The notes: generated by a model not told the origin, from the letters alone. A stretch of DNA of 43,572 nucleotides from Alkalinema sp. CACIAM 70d (GCA_002148405.1 MUGG01000063.1:1-43572); one strand, 5' to 3'; shown: positions 7,877 to 12,462, counted from the stretch's first letter. Translations and numbers: made by a program.

Positions 7877-7950
7877 CCCCCGGTAGCTCAGTTGGTAGTA
7901 GCGCCTGTCTGAAGAACAGGAGGTCGTCGGATCGAGACCGACCTGGGGGG
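7877..7950 (+). tRNA. tRNA-Phe(GAA)
   Basis: Acceptor CCCCCGG/CTGGGGG. Anticodon arm CCTGT-CTGAAGA-ACAGG. T-arm GTCGG-ATCGAGA-CCGAC. The discriminator reads G, whereas Phe normally has A73. T54 is replaced by A. Confidence 0.83.
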
Positions 7951-7971
7951 CTGGGTTTGCAGCCCATCTAT

Positions 7972-8069
7972 TGGAGTGTAGTTCAACGGGTAGAACGCCT
8001 GACTGTTAATCAGGTAGTTAGAGGTATCTGCTTCGCAGACGCTAACGCGAACGATTCCTCTCACTCCAG
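7972..8069 (+). tRNA. tRNA-Asn(GUU) with T-loop insertion
   Basis: Acceptor TGGAGTG/CACTCCA, anticodon arm CCTGA-CTGTTAA-TCAGG, G73. T-stem AGAGG/CCTCT is intact, but the loop holds a 26-base insert at 8026-8051 between T54 and C56, so the gene is 98 bases. The insert contains a small hairpin (TCTGC-TTC-GCAGA). Either the long loop is tolerated or it is removed. Confidence 0.82.
8026..8051 (+). repeat. Short dyad repeat inserted in the T-loop of tRNA-Asn
   Basis: Starts ATCTGCTTCGCAGACGC and ends GCGAA. Nearly the same element sits at the same T-loop position of tRNA-Ala at 9919, and a diverged one in the RNA at 27089. It resembles the 21-27 nt mobile short dyad repeats (SDR) described in Nostoc-type genomes. 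Confidence 0.65.
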
Positions 8070-8074
8070 CCTAT

Positions 8075-8149
8075 TGGGGTATGGCTTAATGGCAAAGCAC
8101 TCGGCTGATAACCGAGCGATCGTTGGTTCGATTCCAACTACCCCAACCA
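8075..8149 (+). tRNA. tRNA-Ile(GAU)
   Basis: Acceptor TGGGGTA/TACCCCA. Anticodon arm CTCGG-CTGATAA-CCGAG. T-loop TTCGATT, A73, CCA encoded. Confidence 0.9.
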
Positions 8150-8154
8150 TTCCT

Positions 8155-8228
8155 TGCCGGATCGACTAATGGCAGGTCGCAGTGCTCTGAACACTGAAAT
8201 GTAGGTTCGACCCCTACTCTGGCAACCA
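8155..8228 (+). tRNA. tRNA-Gln(CUG)
   Basis: Acceptor TGCCGGA/TCTGGCA. Anticodon arm CAGTG-CTCTGAA-CACTG. T-loop TTCGACC, A73, CCA encoded. Confidence 0.88.
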
Positions 8229-8232
8229 ACTT

Positions 8233-8305
8233 AGTCCTGTGGTGTAACTGGCAACATCCTTCACTTTGAATGAAGAGAGTCTAGGTTCGAGACCTAGCAG
8301 GACTG
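8233..8305 (+). tRNA. tRNA-Gln(UUG)
   Basis: Acceptor AGTCCTG/CAGGACT. Anticodon stem CTTCA/TGAAG with loop CTTTGAA. T-loop TTCGAGA, G73. Confidence 0.88.
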
Positions 8306-8356
8306 TCGGGAGGATAGACGCTTGTAGAGAGACACAACACTAGCCTCCTGTTATTT

Positions 8357-8429
8357 GCCCTTGTGACGGAACAGAATACGTACTGCGCTTAGAACGCAGG
8401 TTTTGCAGGTGCAAGTCCTGTCAAGGGTA
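8357..8429 (+). tRNA. tRNA-Leu(UAG), class I-like
   Basis: Acceptor GCCCTTG/CAAGGGT with G1-U72. Anticodon arm CTGCG-CTTAGAA-CGCAG. The variable region is only GTTTT, so it lacks the long arm of normal bacterial Leu tRNAs. A73 is kept. Very similar in its outer parts to the tRNA at 8735. Confidence 0.82.
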
Positions 8430-8431
8430 CT

Positions 8432-8444
8432 GGGTCATTGACCC
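8432..8444 (+). other. Spacer hairpin
   Basis: GGGTC-ATT-GACCC, a perfect 5 bp hairpin in the short spacer between two Leu-anticodon tRNAs. Confidence 0.35.
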
Positions 8445-8452
8445 CAATTAAA

Positions 8453-8526
8453 GCTCCTGTGGCGAAACGGAAAACGCAGCTAGTTCAAACCTAGTGTAAT
8501 TGTGAGTTCGACTCTCACCAGGAGTA
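8453..8526 (+). tRNA. tRNA-Leu(CAA), class I-like
   Basis: Acceptor GCTCCTG/CAGGAGT with G1-U72. Anticodon loop TTCAAAC. Variable region about 6 nt, with no long arm. T-loop TTCGACT, A73. Confidence 0.82.
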
Positions 8527-8527
8527 T

Positions 8528-8567
8528 GGGAAGTGTGGGTACAGTTCATCGCGCGATCGTACTTCCC
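8528..8567 (+). other. Spacer inverted repeat
   Basis: GGGAAGT (8528-8534) and ACTTCCC (8561-8567) enclose the spacer before the next tRNA; the arrangement looks like an acceptor stem without a recognisable tRNA inside. Confidence 0.35.
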
Positions 8568-8572
8568 TGCAA

Positions 8573-8650
8573 ACTCTCGTAGCCCAATGGGTAGAGGCGG
8601 CTGTCTTAGAAACAGTCTAGGTATCGGTTCAAGTCCGATCGAGAGTACCA
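8573..8650 (+). tRNA. tRNA-Leu(UAG), second copy, class I-like
   Basis: Acceptor ACTCTCG/CGAGAGT. Anticodon arm GCTGT-CTTAGAA-ACAGT. Short variable region (CTAGGT). T-loop TTCAAGT, A73, CCA encoded. Sequence differs strongly from the other UAG gene at 8357. Confidence 0.8.
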
Positions 8651-8655
8651 AACAT

Positions 8656-8731
8656 CGGGATGTAATTCAGCGGCCAGAAGCCTTGGTTTGGGGCCAAGGA
8701 GTCGCAGGTTCGAATCCTGCCATCCCGACCA
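8656..8731 (+). tRNA. tRNA-Pro(UGG)
   Basis: Acceptor CGGGATG/CATCCCG. Anticodon arm CTTGG-TTTGGGG-CCAAG. T-loop TTCGAAT, A73, CCA encoded. Confidence 0.9.
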
Positions 8732-8734
8732 TTT

Positions 8735-8807
8735 GCCCTTGTGACGGAACGGTATACGTCCTGTGGTCAGAACGCAGGTTTTGTGGGTTCAAATCCCACC
8801 AAGGGTA
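8735..8807 (+). tRNA. tRNA-Leu(CAG), class I-like
   Basis: Acceptor GCCCTTG/CAAGGGT (G1-U72). Anticodon arm CTGTG-GTCAGAA-CGCAG. Variable region GTTTT. A73. A close relative of the tRNA at 8357 with a changed anticodon, suggesting duplication. Confidence 0.8.
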
Positions 8808-8808
8808 C

Positions 8809-8822
8809 TGGGGAATTCCCCA
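8809..8822 (+). other. Spacer palindrome
   Basis: Perfect 14-base palindrome TGGGGAATTCCCCA directly after the Leu(CAG) tRNA. Confidence 0.35.
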
Positions 8823-8828
8823 AATGAT

Positions 8829-8901
8829 GCTCCTGTGGCGGAACGGTAGACGCGCTAGGTCGAGAACTTAGATGCTATGGGTTCAAATCCCATCAGGAGT
8901 A
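8829..8901 (+). tRNA. tRNA-Leu(GAG), class I-like
   Basis: Acceptor GCTCCTG/CAGGAGT (G1-U72), the same as the Leu(CAA) gene. Anticodon arm CTAGG-TCGAGAA-CTTAG. Position 33 reads C instead of the near-universal T. Variable region ATGCT, A73. Confidence 0.75.
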
Positions 8902-8909
8902 CTAAACCT

Positions 8910-8984
8910 GAGTCGTTGGCAGAGCGGTTATGCAACCGGCTTTTAACCGGTATCATCTGGGTTCGACCCCCAGGCGACTCACCA
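8910..8984 (+). tRNA. tRNA-Lys(UUU)
   Basis: Acceptor GAGTCGT/GCGACTC. Anticodon arm ACCGG-CTTTTAA-CCGGT. T-loop TTCGACC, A73, CCA encoded. Confidence 0.87.
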
Positions 8985-9004
8985 CACAAATTTTGAGATT
9001 AAGC

Positions 9005-9076
9005 GGGCTATTAGCTAAGTGGTAAAGCAGCCGCCTCTTAAGCGGAAGAGCGTAGGTTCAAATCCTACATAGCCCA
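9005..9076 (+). tRNA. tRNA-Lys(CUU)
   Basis: Acceptor GGGCTAT/ATAGCCC. Anticodon arm GCCGC-CTCTTAA-GCGGA. T-loop TTCAAAT, A73. Confidence 0.88.
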
Positions 9077-9078
9077 CT

Positions 9079-9108
9079 GGGAAAATAACTCACTGGAAAG
9101 TATTTCCC
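9079..9108 (+). other. Spacer hairpin
   Basis: GGGAAAATA with TATTTCCC (8 bp plus one bulge) in the spacer before tRNA-Leu(UAA). Confidence 0.4.
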
Positions 9109-9127
9109 AATTTCACATATCGTATTT

Positions 9128-9202
9128 GCCCCTGTAACCCAATTGGTAAGAGGTGCCAAACTTAAAATTTGGATGTTGTGGGTTCGAGTCCCACTAGGGG
9201 TA
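9128..9202 (+). tRNA. tRNA-Leu(UAA), intronless and class I-like
   Basis: Acceptor GCCCCTG/TAGGGGT (G1-U72). Anticodon arm CCAAA-CTTAAAA-TTTGG. Variable region ATGTT, A73. There is no group I intron, although the usual cyanobacterial Leu(UAA) gene carries one in the anticodon loop. Confidence 0.83.
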
Positions 9203-9203
9203 T

Positions 9204-9281
9204 CGCGGAGATAGAGCTACGGTGCGCTCGGCAGTCTCATAAGCTGTCATTTACCAGGTTCAACTCCTGGCTCCGCAACCA
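9204..9281 (+). tRNA. tRNA-Met(CAU), initiator-like C1-A72
   Basis: Acceptor CGCGGAG/CTCCGCA leaves a C1-A72 mismatch, a hallmark of bacterial initiator tRNA. However, the anticodon stem GCAGT/GCTGT lacks the three G-C pairs of initiators. T-loop TTCAACT, A73, CCA encoded. Confidence 0.78.
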
Positions 9282-9286
9282 ATCAT

Positions 9287-9360
9287 GCTGGTGTAGCTCA
9301 ACTTGGCAGAGCGGCTGTCTTGTAAACAGCGGGTTGCAGGTTCGATTCCTGTCTCCAGCT
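9287..9360 (+). tRNA. tRNA-Thr(UGU)
   Basis: Acceptor GCTGGTG/CTCCAGC with one T-T mismatch. Anticodon arm GCTGT-CTTGTAA-ACAGC. T-loop TTCGATT, discriminator T. Confidence 0.87.
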
Positions 9361-9389
9361 CCTTCGTTCATATTATTCAGGGTAAAACT

Positions 9390-9482
9390 ATGCTTTCTAC
9401 TATTGTAATCCTAGGCTTTTTCGCTAGTATTCCAAGTCTTTATCTCGTTATGCTTAATTACTTGTTTGAAAAGCCTTCCTAG
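9390..9482 (+). CDS. Possible 30-aa hydrophobic peptide inside the tRNA array
   Basis: The one wide spacer in the array (9361-9499) holds an ATG ORF beginning MLSTIVILGFFASIPSLYLV and ending FEKPS, preceded by a weak CAGGG site 9-13 bases upstream. It would form a single membrane helix and resembles small photosynthetic membrane subunits only in general character; I cannot assign it to one. It may be a chance ORF. Confidence 0.3.
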   Translation: MLSTIVILGFFASIPSLYLVMLNYLFEKPS

Positions 9483-9499
9483 AATGACATCGGTTATTC

Positions 9500-9572
9500 G
9501 CGATCGTGGTGTAATGGACAAGCATATGGGTCTTCCAATCCTTTGGTACGAGTTCGAATCTCGTCGATCGCT
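9500..9572 (+). tRNA. tRNA-Gly(UCC)
   Basis: Acceptor GCGATCG/CGATCGC, anticodon loop CTTCCAA, T-loop TTCGAAT, U73 as in Gly. The anticodon stem TGGGT/TCCTT is weak (only the three inner positions pair), so function is less certain. Confidence 0.75.
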
Positions 9573-9573
9573 T

Positions 9574-9594
9574 AGCAAATCATTTTGGTTTGCT
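9574..9594 (+). other. Spacer hairpin
   Basis: AGCAAA with TTTGCT (6 bp) between the two Gly tRNAs. Confidence 0.35.
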
Positions 9595-9600
9595 GCCAAT

Positions 9601-9671
9601 GCGGATGTGGTGTAGCGGCAACATCAAGGCGTGCCAAGTCTTAGTCACGGGTTCAAATCCCGTCTTCCGCT
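9601..9671 (+). tRNA. tRNA-Gly(GCC)
   Basis: Acceptor GCGGATG/CTTCCGC with one T-T mismatch. Anticodon stem AAGGC/GTCTT, loop GTGCCAA. T-loop TTCAAAT, U73. Confidence 0.85.
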
Positions 9672-9676
9672 CTCGT

Positions 9677-9751
9677 CGCCCTGTAGCTCAATGGTGGAGC
9701 AAGTGTCTTACAAACACGAGGCTGTAGGTTCAAGTCCTACCGGGGTGACCA
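9677..9751 (+). tRNA. tRNA-Val(UAC)
   Basis: Acceptor CGCCCTG/CGGGGTG. Anticodon arm AGTGT-CTTACAA-ACACG. T-loop TTCAAGT, A73, CCA encoded. Confidence 0.88.
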
Positions 9752-9757
9752 AACTTT

Positions 9758-9830
9758 GGGATTGTAGCTCAATCGGAAGAGCATCGGTCTTCGGAACCGA
9801 GGGTTGTAGGTTCGAGTCCTACCAATCTCG
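9758..9830 (+). tRNA. tRNA-Arg(UCG)
   Basis: Acceptor GGGATTG/CAATCTC. Anticodon arm TCGGT-CTTCGGA-ACCGA. T-loop TTCGAGT, G73. Confidence 0.88.
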
Positions 9831-9836
9831 CCTCGT

Positions 9837-9909
9837 GGGAATGTCGCCTAATGGGAAGGGCATCGATCTTCTAAATCGACCTGTGTAGGTTCAAATCCTA
9901 CCATTCCTG
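9837..9909 (+). tRNA. tRNA-Arg(UCU)
   Basis: Acceptor GGGAATG/CATTCCT (G1-U72). Anticodon arm TCGAT-CTTCTAA-ATCGA. T-loop TTCAAAT, G73. Confidence 0.88.
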
Positions 9910-9918
9910 CCAAAACAT

Positions 9919-10020
9919 GGGTCCGTAGCTTAATTGGGAAAGCGTCTACCTTGCAAGTAGGAAGATATCGGTATCTGCTGCGCAGACGCGAACGCGAACA
10001 ACTCCGATCGGAATCCACCA
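9919..10020 (+). tRNA. tRNA-Ala(UGC) with T-loop insertion, possibly decayed
   Basis: Anticodon loop CTTGCAA in a TCTAC/GTAGG stem. T-stem ATCGG/CCGAT contains a 26-base insert (9973-9998). The acceptor GGGTCCG pairs with CGG-ATCC only if one A is bulged out. A73 and CCA are encoded. A second, regular Ala(UGC) gene follows at 10037, so this copy may be free to decay. Confidence 0.65.
9973..9998 (+). repeat. Short dyad repeat inserted in the T-loop of tRNA-Ala
   Basis: Begins ATCTGCTGCGCAGACGC and ends ACGCGAA. It differs from the copy in tRNA-Asn (8026-8051) at only a few positions and is inserted at the identical T-loop position. Confidence 0.65.
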
Positions 10021-10036
10021 AACCACATCTAATCCT

Positions 10037-10109
10037 GGGGCTGTAACTCAATTGGAAGAGTATCTGTTTTGCACACAGAAGGTTAGGGGTTCGAGTCCCC
10101 TCAGTTCCA
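10037..10109 (+). tRNA. tRNA-Ala(UGC)
   Basis: Acceptor GGGGCTG/CAGTTCC with G3-U70, the classic alanine identity pair. Anticodon arm TCTGT-TTTGCAC-ACAGA. T-loop TTCGAGT, A73. Confidence 0.88.
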
Positions 10110-10111
10110 CT

Positions 10112-10188
10112 GTGACTGAATCCGAAGTGGTCGAGGAACTAGTCTGTGAATCTAGTGTTAGCGAGTTCGAGTCTCGTCAGTCACCCCA
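10112..10188 (+). tRNA. tRNA-His(GUG)
   Basis: Acceptor GTGACTG/CAGTCAC, anticodon loop CTGTGAA, C73 and encoded CCA, which fits His. The base before G1 is T, so the usual genomically encoded G-1 opposite C73 is missing. Confidence 0.8.
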
Positions 10189-10191
10189 AAT

Positions 10192-10275
10192 GGAAGCTAC
10201 TGCTAATGGTTTAGCAATCTGTCTCGAAAACAGAAGTATAGCAGCGCTATAGGAGTTCGATTCTTCTAGCTTCCG
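10192..10275 (+). tRNA. tRNA-Ser(CGA)
   Basis: Class II. Acceptor GGAAGCT/AGCTTCC, anticodon arm TCTGT-CTCGAAA-ACAGA, long variable arm containing TATAGC-AGC-GCTATA, T-loop TTCGATT, G73. Confidence 0.88.
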
Positions 10276-10279
10276 CCTT

Positions 10280-10361
10280 GGAGAGTACGGCCAATGGTTG
10301 GCAAATCGTCTTGAAAACGATCGCAGTTTTTAACTTGGGGGTTCAATTCCTCTACTCTCCG
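10280..10361 (+). tRNA. tRNA-Ser(UGA)
   Basis: Class II. Acceptor GGAGAGT/ACTCTCC, anticodon arm ATCGT-CTTGAAA-ACGAT, long variable arm, T-loop TTCAATT, G73. Last tRNA before the EF-G fragment gene. Confidence 0.88.
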
Positions 10362-10469
10362 CTAGCTATCTCTGCATAAGCCATGGCTGATGGGAGAGAT
10401 AGTGAATTACGCGAATTCGGTGTATTTAAAAATCTAGTTCGCCCCTTGAAATGTGTGAAGGAGCCACCC

Positions 10470-11105
10470 ATGACGACCCGTCAATTCTTTCAATCTAAGC
10501 AAGCAGGGCATTTCGACTACACCCTGCGAAAGCAGACGGGTGGCCCTGGACAATATGCAAGGGTAATCGGTTATGTCGAAGCTTGCGATGAAAATTTCAT
10601 CTTTGAAAATCGCATCACTGGTGGCACAATTCCCACGGAATTTATTAAATCCTGTGAGCAAGGCTTCCGAGATGCGACAAGTGCAGGAGTTTTAGCGGGT
10701 TATCCCGTGGTGGGTGTAAAGGTTGTCCTGACTGGTGGCGATTTCCATCCGAATGACTCCAACGATCGGGCTTTCCGTTTTGCTGCTTGCCAAGCCTTCT
10801 ATCAAGGCATGGGCACTGTGGATGCGGTCATTATTGAGCCGATCATGGATGTCCGGGTAACGATACCGAATGATTGTATTGGATCTGTACAAGGAGATTT
10901 GATGAAGCGTCGGGGCATGCTGCAAAACATGAATAGCGATGGCAAGGAGACTGAGCTAACGGTTCAAGTTCCGTTGTCTGAGATGTTTGGTTATGCGACA
11001 CAACTACGATCGCTGACTTCAGGAAAAGGTAATTTTTCTATGACTCCGAACAACTATCAACCTGTACCCGCCCATGTTCAGGCAGCGTTGATTGCTAAAG
11101 CATAA
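10470..11105 (+). CDS. Stand-alone EF-G domain IV-V protein
   Basis: A 211-residue protein matching only the C-terminal part of elongation factor G. Domain IV (about residues 15-130) starts at the EF-G-like KQTGGPGQYARVIG and includes FENRITGGTIPTEFI, GYPVVGVKVVL and ND-RAFRFAACQAF. Domain V (about 130-205) has VQGDLMKRRGML, VPLSEMFGYATQLRSLTSGKGNFSM. GTPase domains I-II and domain III are absent. I choose ATG 10470 because GAAGGAG lies 8 bases before it and the protein begins just before domain IV; an in-frame ATG at 10383 would add 29 unrelated residues. In full EF-G, domain IV enters the A site and mimics the tRNA anticodon arm. A free IV-V unit inside a tRNA array suggests a ribosome- or tRNA-directed accessory role (inference). 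The reading frame is intact and well conserved, so it is not an obvious pseudogene. Confidence 0.85.
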   Translation: MTTRQFFQSKQAGHFDYTLRKQTGGPGQYARVIGYVEACDENFIFENRITGGTIPTEFIKSCEQGFRDATSAGVLAGYPVVGVKVVLTGGDFHPNDSNDRAFRFAACQAFYQGMGTVDAVIIEPIMDVRVTIPNDCIGSVQGDLMKRRGMLQNMNSDGKETELTVQVPLSEMFGYATQLRSLTSGKGNFSMTPNNYQPVPAHVQAALIAKA

Positions 11106-11125
11106 ACCTGACTTCTATTGTGTAT

Positions 11126-11272
11126 AACTCCGTGCCCTTATTTGTGAAGCTTACATACGTCCCTTAGGAAGGGGTGATTGCAGGTTCGAGTCCTGCCGAC
11201 GGCTGAATGCCGTCGTGGCCTAATTGGAAAAGGCACCTAGTATCAAACAGCTTTGCTAACTTGCACGGAGTT
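11126..11272 (+). ncRNA. Y RNA-like RNA B with circularly permuted tRNA module
   Basis: Terminal helix AACTCCGTGC (11126-11135)/GCACGGAGTT (11263-11272), 10 perfect pairs. Second helix GAAGCT/AGCTTT. The module runs TTAGG (anticodon 3' strand), variable region, T-arm GCAGG-TTCGAGT-CCTGC, acceptor 3' strand CGACGGC (11197-11203), a 5-base loop TGAAT, acceptor 5' strand GCCGTCG (11209-11215), D-arm around TAATTGG, then CCTAG. So it is a tRNA cut open at the anticodon loop with its own acceptor ends joined. The anticodon itself is replaced by the conserved RNA flanks. This matches the tRNA-mimic layout of bacterial Y RNAs. Confidence 0.78.
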
Positions 11273-11325
11273 CCCCAATTTTCTGATTGGTAAATTGTGA
11301 TTTAACTGGCAATGCCAAAGGTACT

Positions 11326-11407
11326 GGAAGGTGCCGCTGATGGTTGGCAACTGGTTTGGAAAACCAGGGTGGGTTAATGCCTAAGGGTTCGATTCCTTCT
11401 CCTTCCG
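11326..11407 (+). tRNA. tRNA-Ser(GGA)
   Basis: Class II. Acceptor GGAAGGT/TCCTTCC with one T-T mismatch, anticodon arm CTGGT-TTGGAAA-ACCAG, long variable arm, T-loop TTCGATT, G73. It is placed between Y-like RNAs B and C; its 3' end is only two bases before RNA C, so tRNA 3' processing could create the 5' end of that RNA. Confidence 0.85.
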
Positions 11408-11409
11408 TC

Positions 11410-11555
11410 ACTCCGTACCCTAATGAGTGAAGCTTACATACGTAACCCAAACTGTTGGTTGTAGGTTCGAGTCCTACTTACCCGGCCTGACGGGTAATAG
11501 CTCAATTGGTAGAGTAGCAGGAAGTATATTTTGCTTTGCCTAACTTGTACGGAGT
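11410..11555 (+). ncRNA. Y RNA-like RNA C with circularly permuted tRNA module
   Basis: Terminal helix ACTCCGTAC (11410-11418)/GTACGGAGT (11547-11555), where the G-C pair of RNAs A and B is replaced by A-T, a compensatory change. Second helix GAAGC/GCTTT. Module: CTGTTGGTT, T-arm GTAGG-TTCGAGT-CCTAC, acceptor TTACCCG (11478-11484), six-base loop, CGGGTAA (11491-11497), D-arm GCTC-AATTGGTA-GAGT, then AGCAG. Same permuted order as RNA B with unrelated acceptor and T-stem sequences that still pair perfectly. Confidence 0.78.
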
Positions 11556-11630
11556 TTTCAACATTAGTCACAAAAAATACATCTCAATAATCAAGAAAAA
11601 TAATTACGTAATAACAAGGAGGTGAGAACA

Positions 11631-12353
11631 ATGCCCAATATTTTTGAAGTCGGTGGAAAAGTACGGGATGAATTGCTGGGCTTAAAGAGTAAAGATGCTG
11701 ATTTCGCATTTGTTCTCACTTCCGCAGAGGCTGAGGGGAAATCGATCGAACAAGCCTTTGAGTTCATGAGCGATTGGATGCAGGCCCAAGGCTTTCAGAT
11801 TTTTCTGAGTACGCCGGATTGCTTAACGATTCGCGCTAAGTTCTGTAACTCGACCCAAACAGCAGACTTTGTGTTAGCAAGGCGGGAATTAAAATACATG
11901 CCTGGAACTCGCAAACCCATTGTTGTGCCTGGTTCGTTAGCCGATGATTTGCAGCGACGGGATTTTACGGTGAACGCGATCGCCCGATCGGAGCAGGGGG
12001 AACTGGTAGACCTATTCGAAGGCCAAAAAGACCTAGCAGATAAAGTCTTACGAACACCTCTTGATCCAATGGTGACGTTGGCTGACGACCCGTTGCGGGC
12101 GTTGCGAGCAGTACGATTTTCGGTCAAGTTAGGATTTCGTATGGCAACCGATTTAGTGGAGGCTTTGCATAATCCTGAGTTACCGGAGTTGATGGCCGTT
12201 GTCAGTACCGATCGGGTACGCGAAGAACTCGCCAAAGCCATGAAAGCTGATACTTGGGCAACGCTCAAGTTGTTACAACGGTTGCCAGAAACCTTGGTCC
12301 GCGATTGGTTAGAACGTCCTGGAATGTGGTTGATGCCAACGGTGAAACAGTAA
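11631..12353 (+). CDS. Short class II CCA-adding-type tRNA nucleotidyltransferase (head and neck only)
   Basis: A 240-residue member of the poly(A) polymerase/CCA-adding family. Motifs in order: VGGKVRDELLG (7-17), the metal-binding DAD (22-24), RRDFTVNAIA (about 109-118), and DDPLRALRAVRF (about 150). Typical bacterial CCA enzymes have 370-490 residues; here the body and tail that hold the tRNA elbow are absent. AAGGAGGT lies 8 bases before ATG 11631, which fixes the start. Catalytic residues are intact, so CCA or partial CCA addition is plausible. It sits directly behind the tRNA array, where most tRNAs lack encoded CCA. A small enzyme of this kind may serve the array tRNAs or Y RNAs (inference). 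Confidence 0.85.
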   Translation: MPNIFEVGGKVRDELLGLKSKDADFAFVLTSAEAEGKSIEQAFEFMSDWMQAQGFQIFLSTPDCLTIRAKFCNSTQTADFVLARRELKYMPGTRKPIVVPGSLADDLQRRDFTVNAIARSEQGELVDLFEGQKDLADKVLRTPLDPMVTLADDPLRALRAVRFSVKLGFRMATDLVEALHNPELPELMAVVSTDRVREELAKAMKADTWATLKLLQRLPETLVRDWLERPGMWLMPTVKQ

Positions 12354-12365
12354 ATTGTCAATACA

Positions 12366-12404
12366 GAGTGTATTTCTAAAAATATAGAAATACACTCATT
12401 AAAT
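12366..12404 (+). terminator. Hairpin terminator after the CCA-type gene
   Basis: A 13 bp perfect stem GAGTGTATTTCTA (12366-12378)/TAGAAATACACTC (12385-12397), followed by ATTAAATTTT. It would end transcripts coming from the array side. Confidence 0.75.
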
Positions 12405-12462
12405 TTTCAAGTATCAATGTAAATTAAATCTCTAAATATATTGTATCGATAGCTAACTTGAA

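Noticed and set aside
7614..10252. Many ORFs of 60-160 codons on both strands through the tRNA array
   Set aside because: Their translations are dominated by GFEP, SNP and similar peptides that arise from T-arm sequences, and they overlap well-formed tRNAs.
6834..10361. CRISPR array, suggested by regularly spaced short similar words
   Set aside because: The recurring words are T-arms and D-arms of tRNAs (GGTTCGAATCC and similar); there are no direct repeats with uniform spacers and no cas genes.
11126..11555. Group I or group II introns splitting tRNA genes
   Set aside because: The tRNA halves are in reversed order, flanks are only about 30 nt each side, and neither group I core elements (P, Q, R, S) nor group II domain V are present. 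The shared ends and the Ro60 gene fit Y RNAs better.
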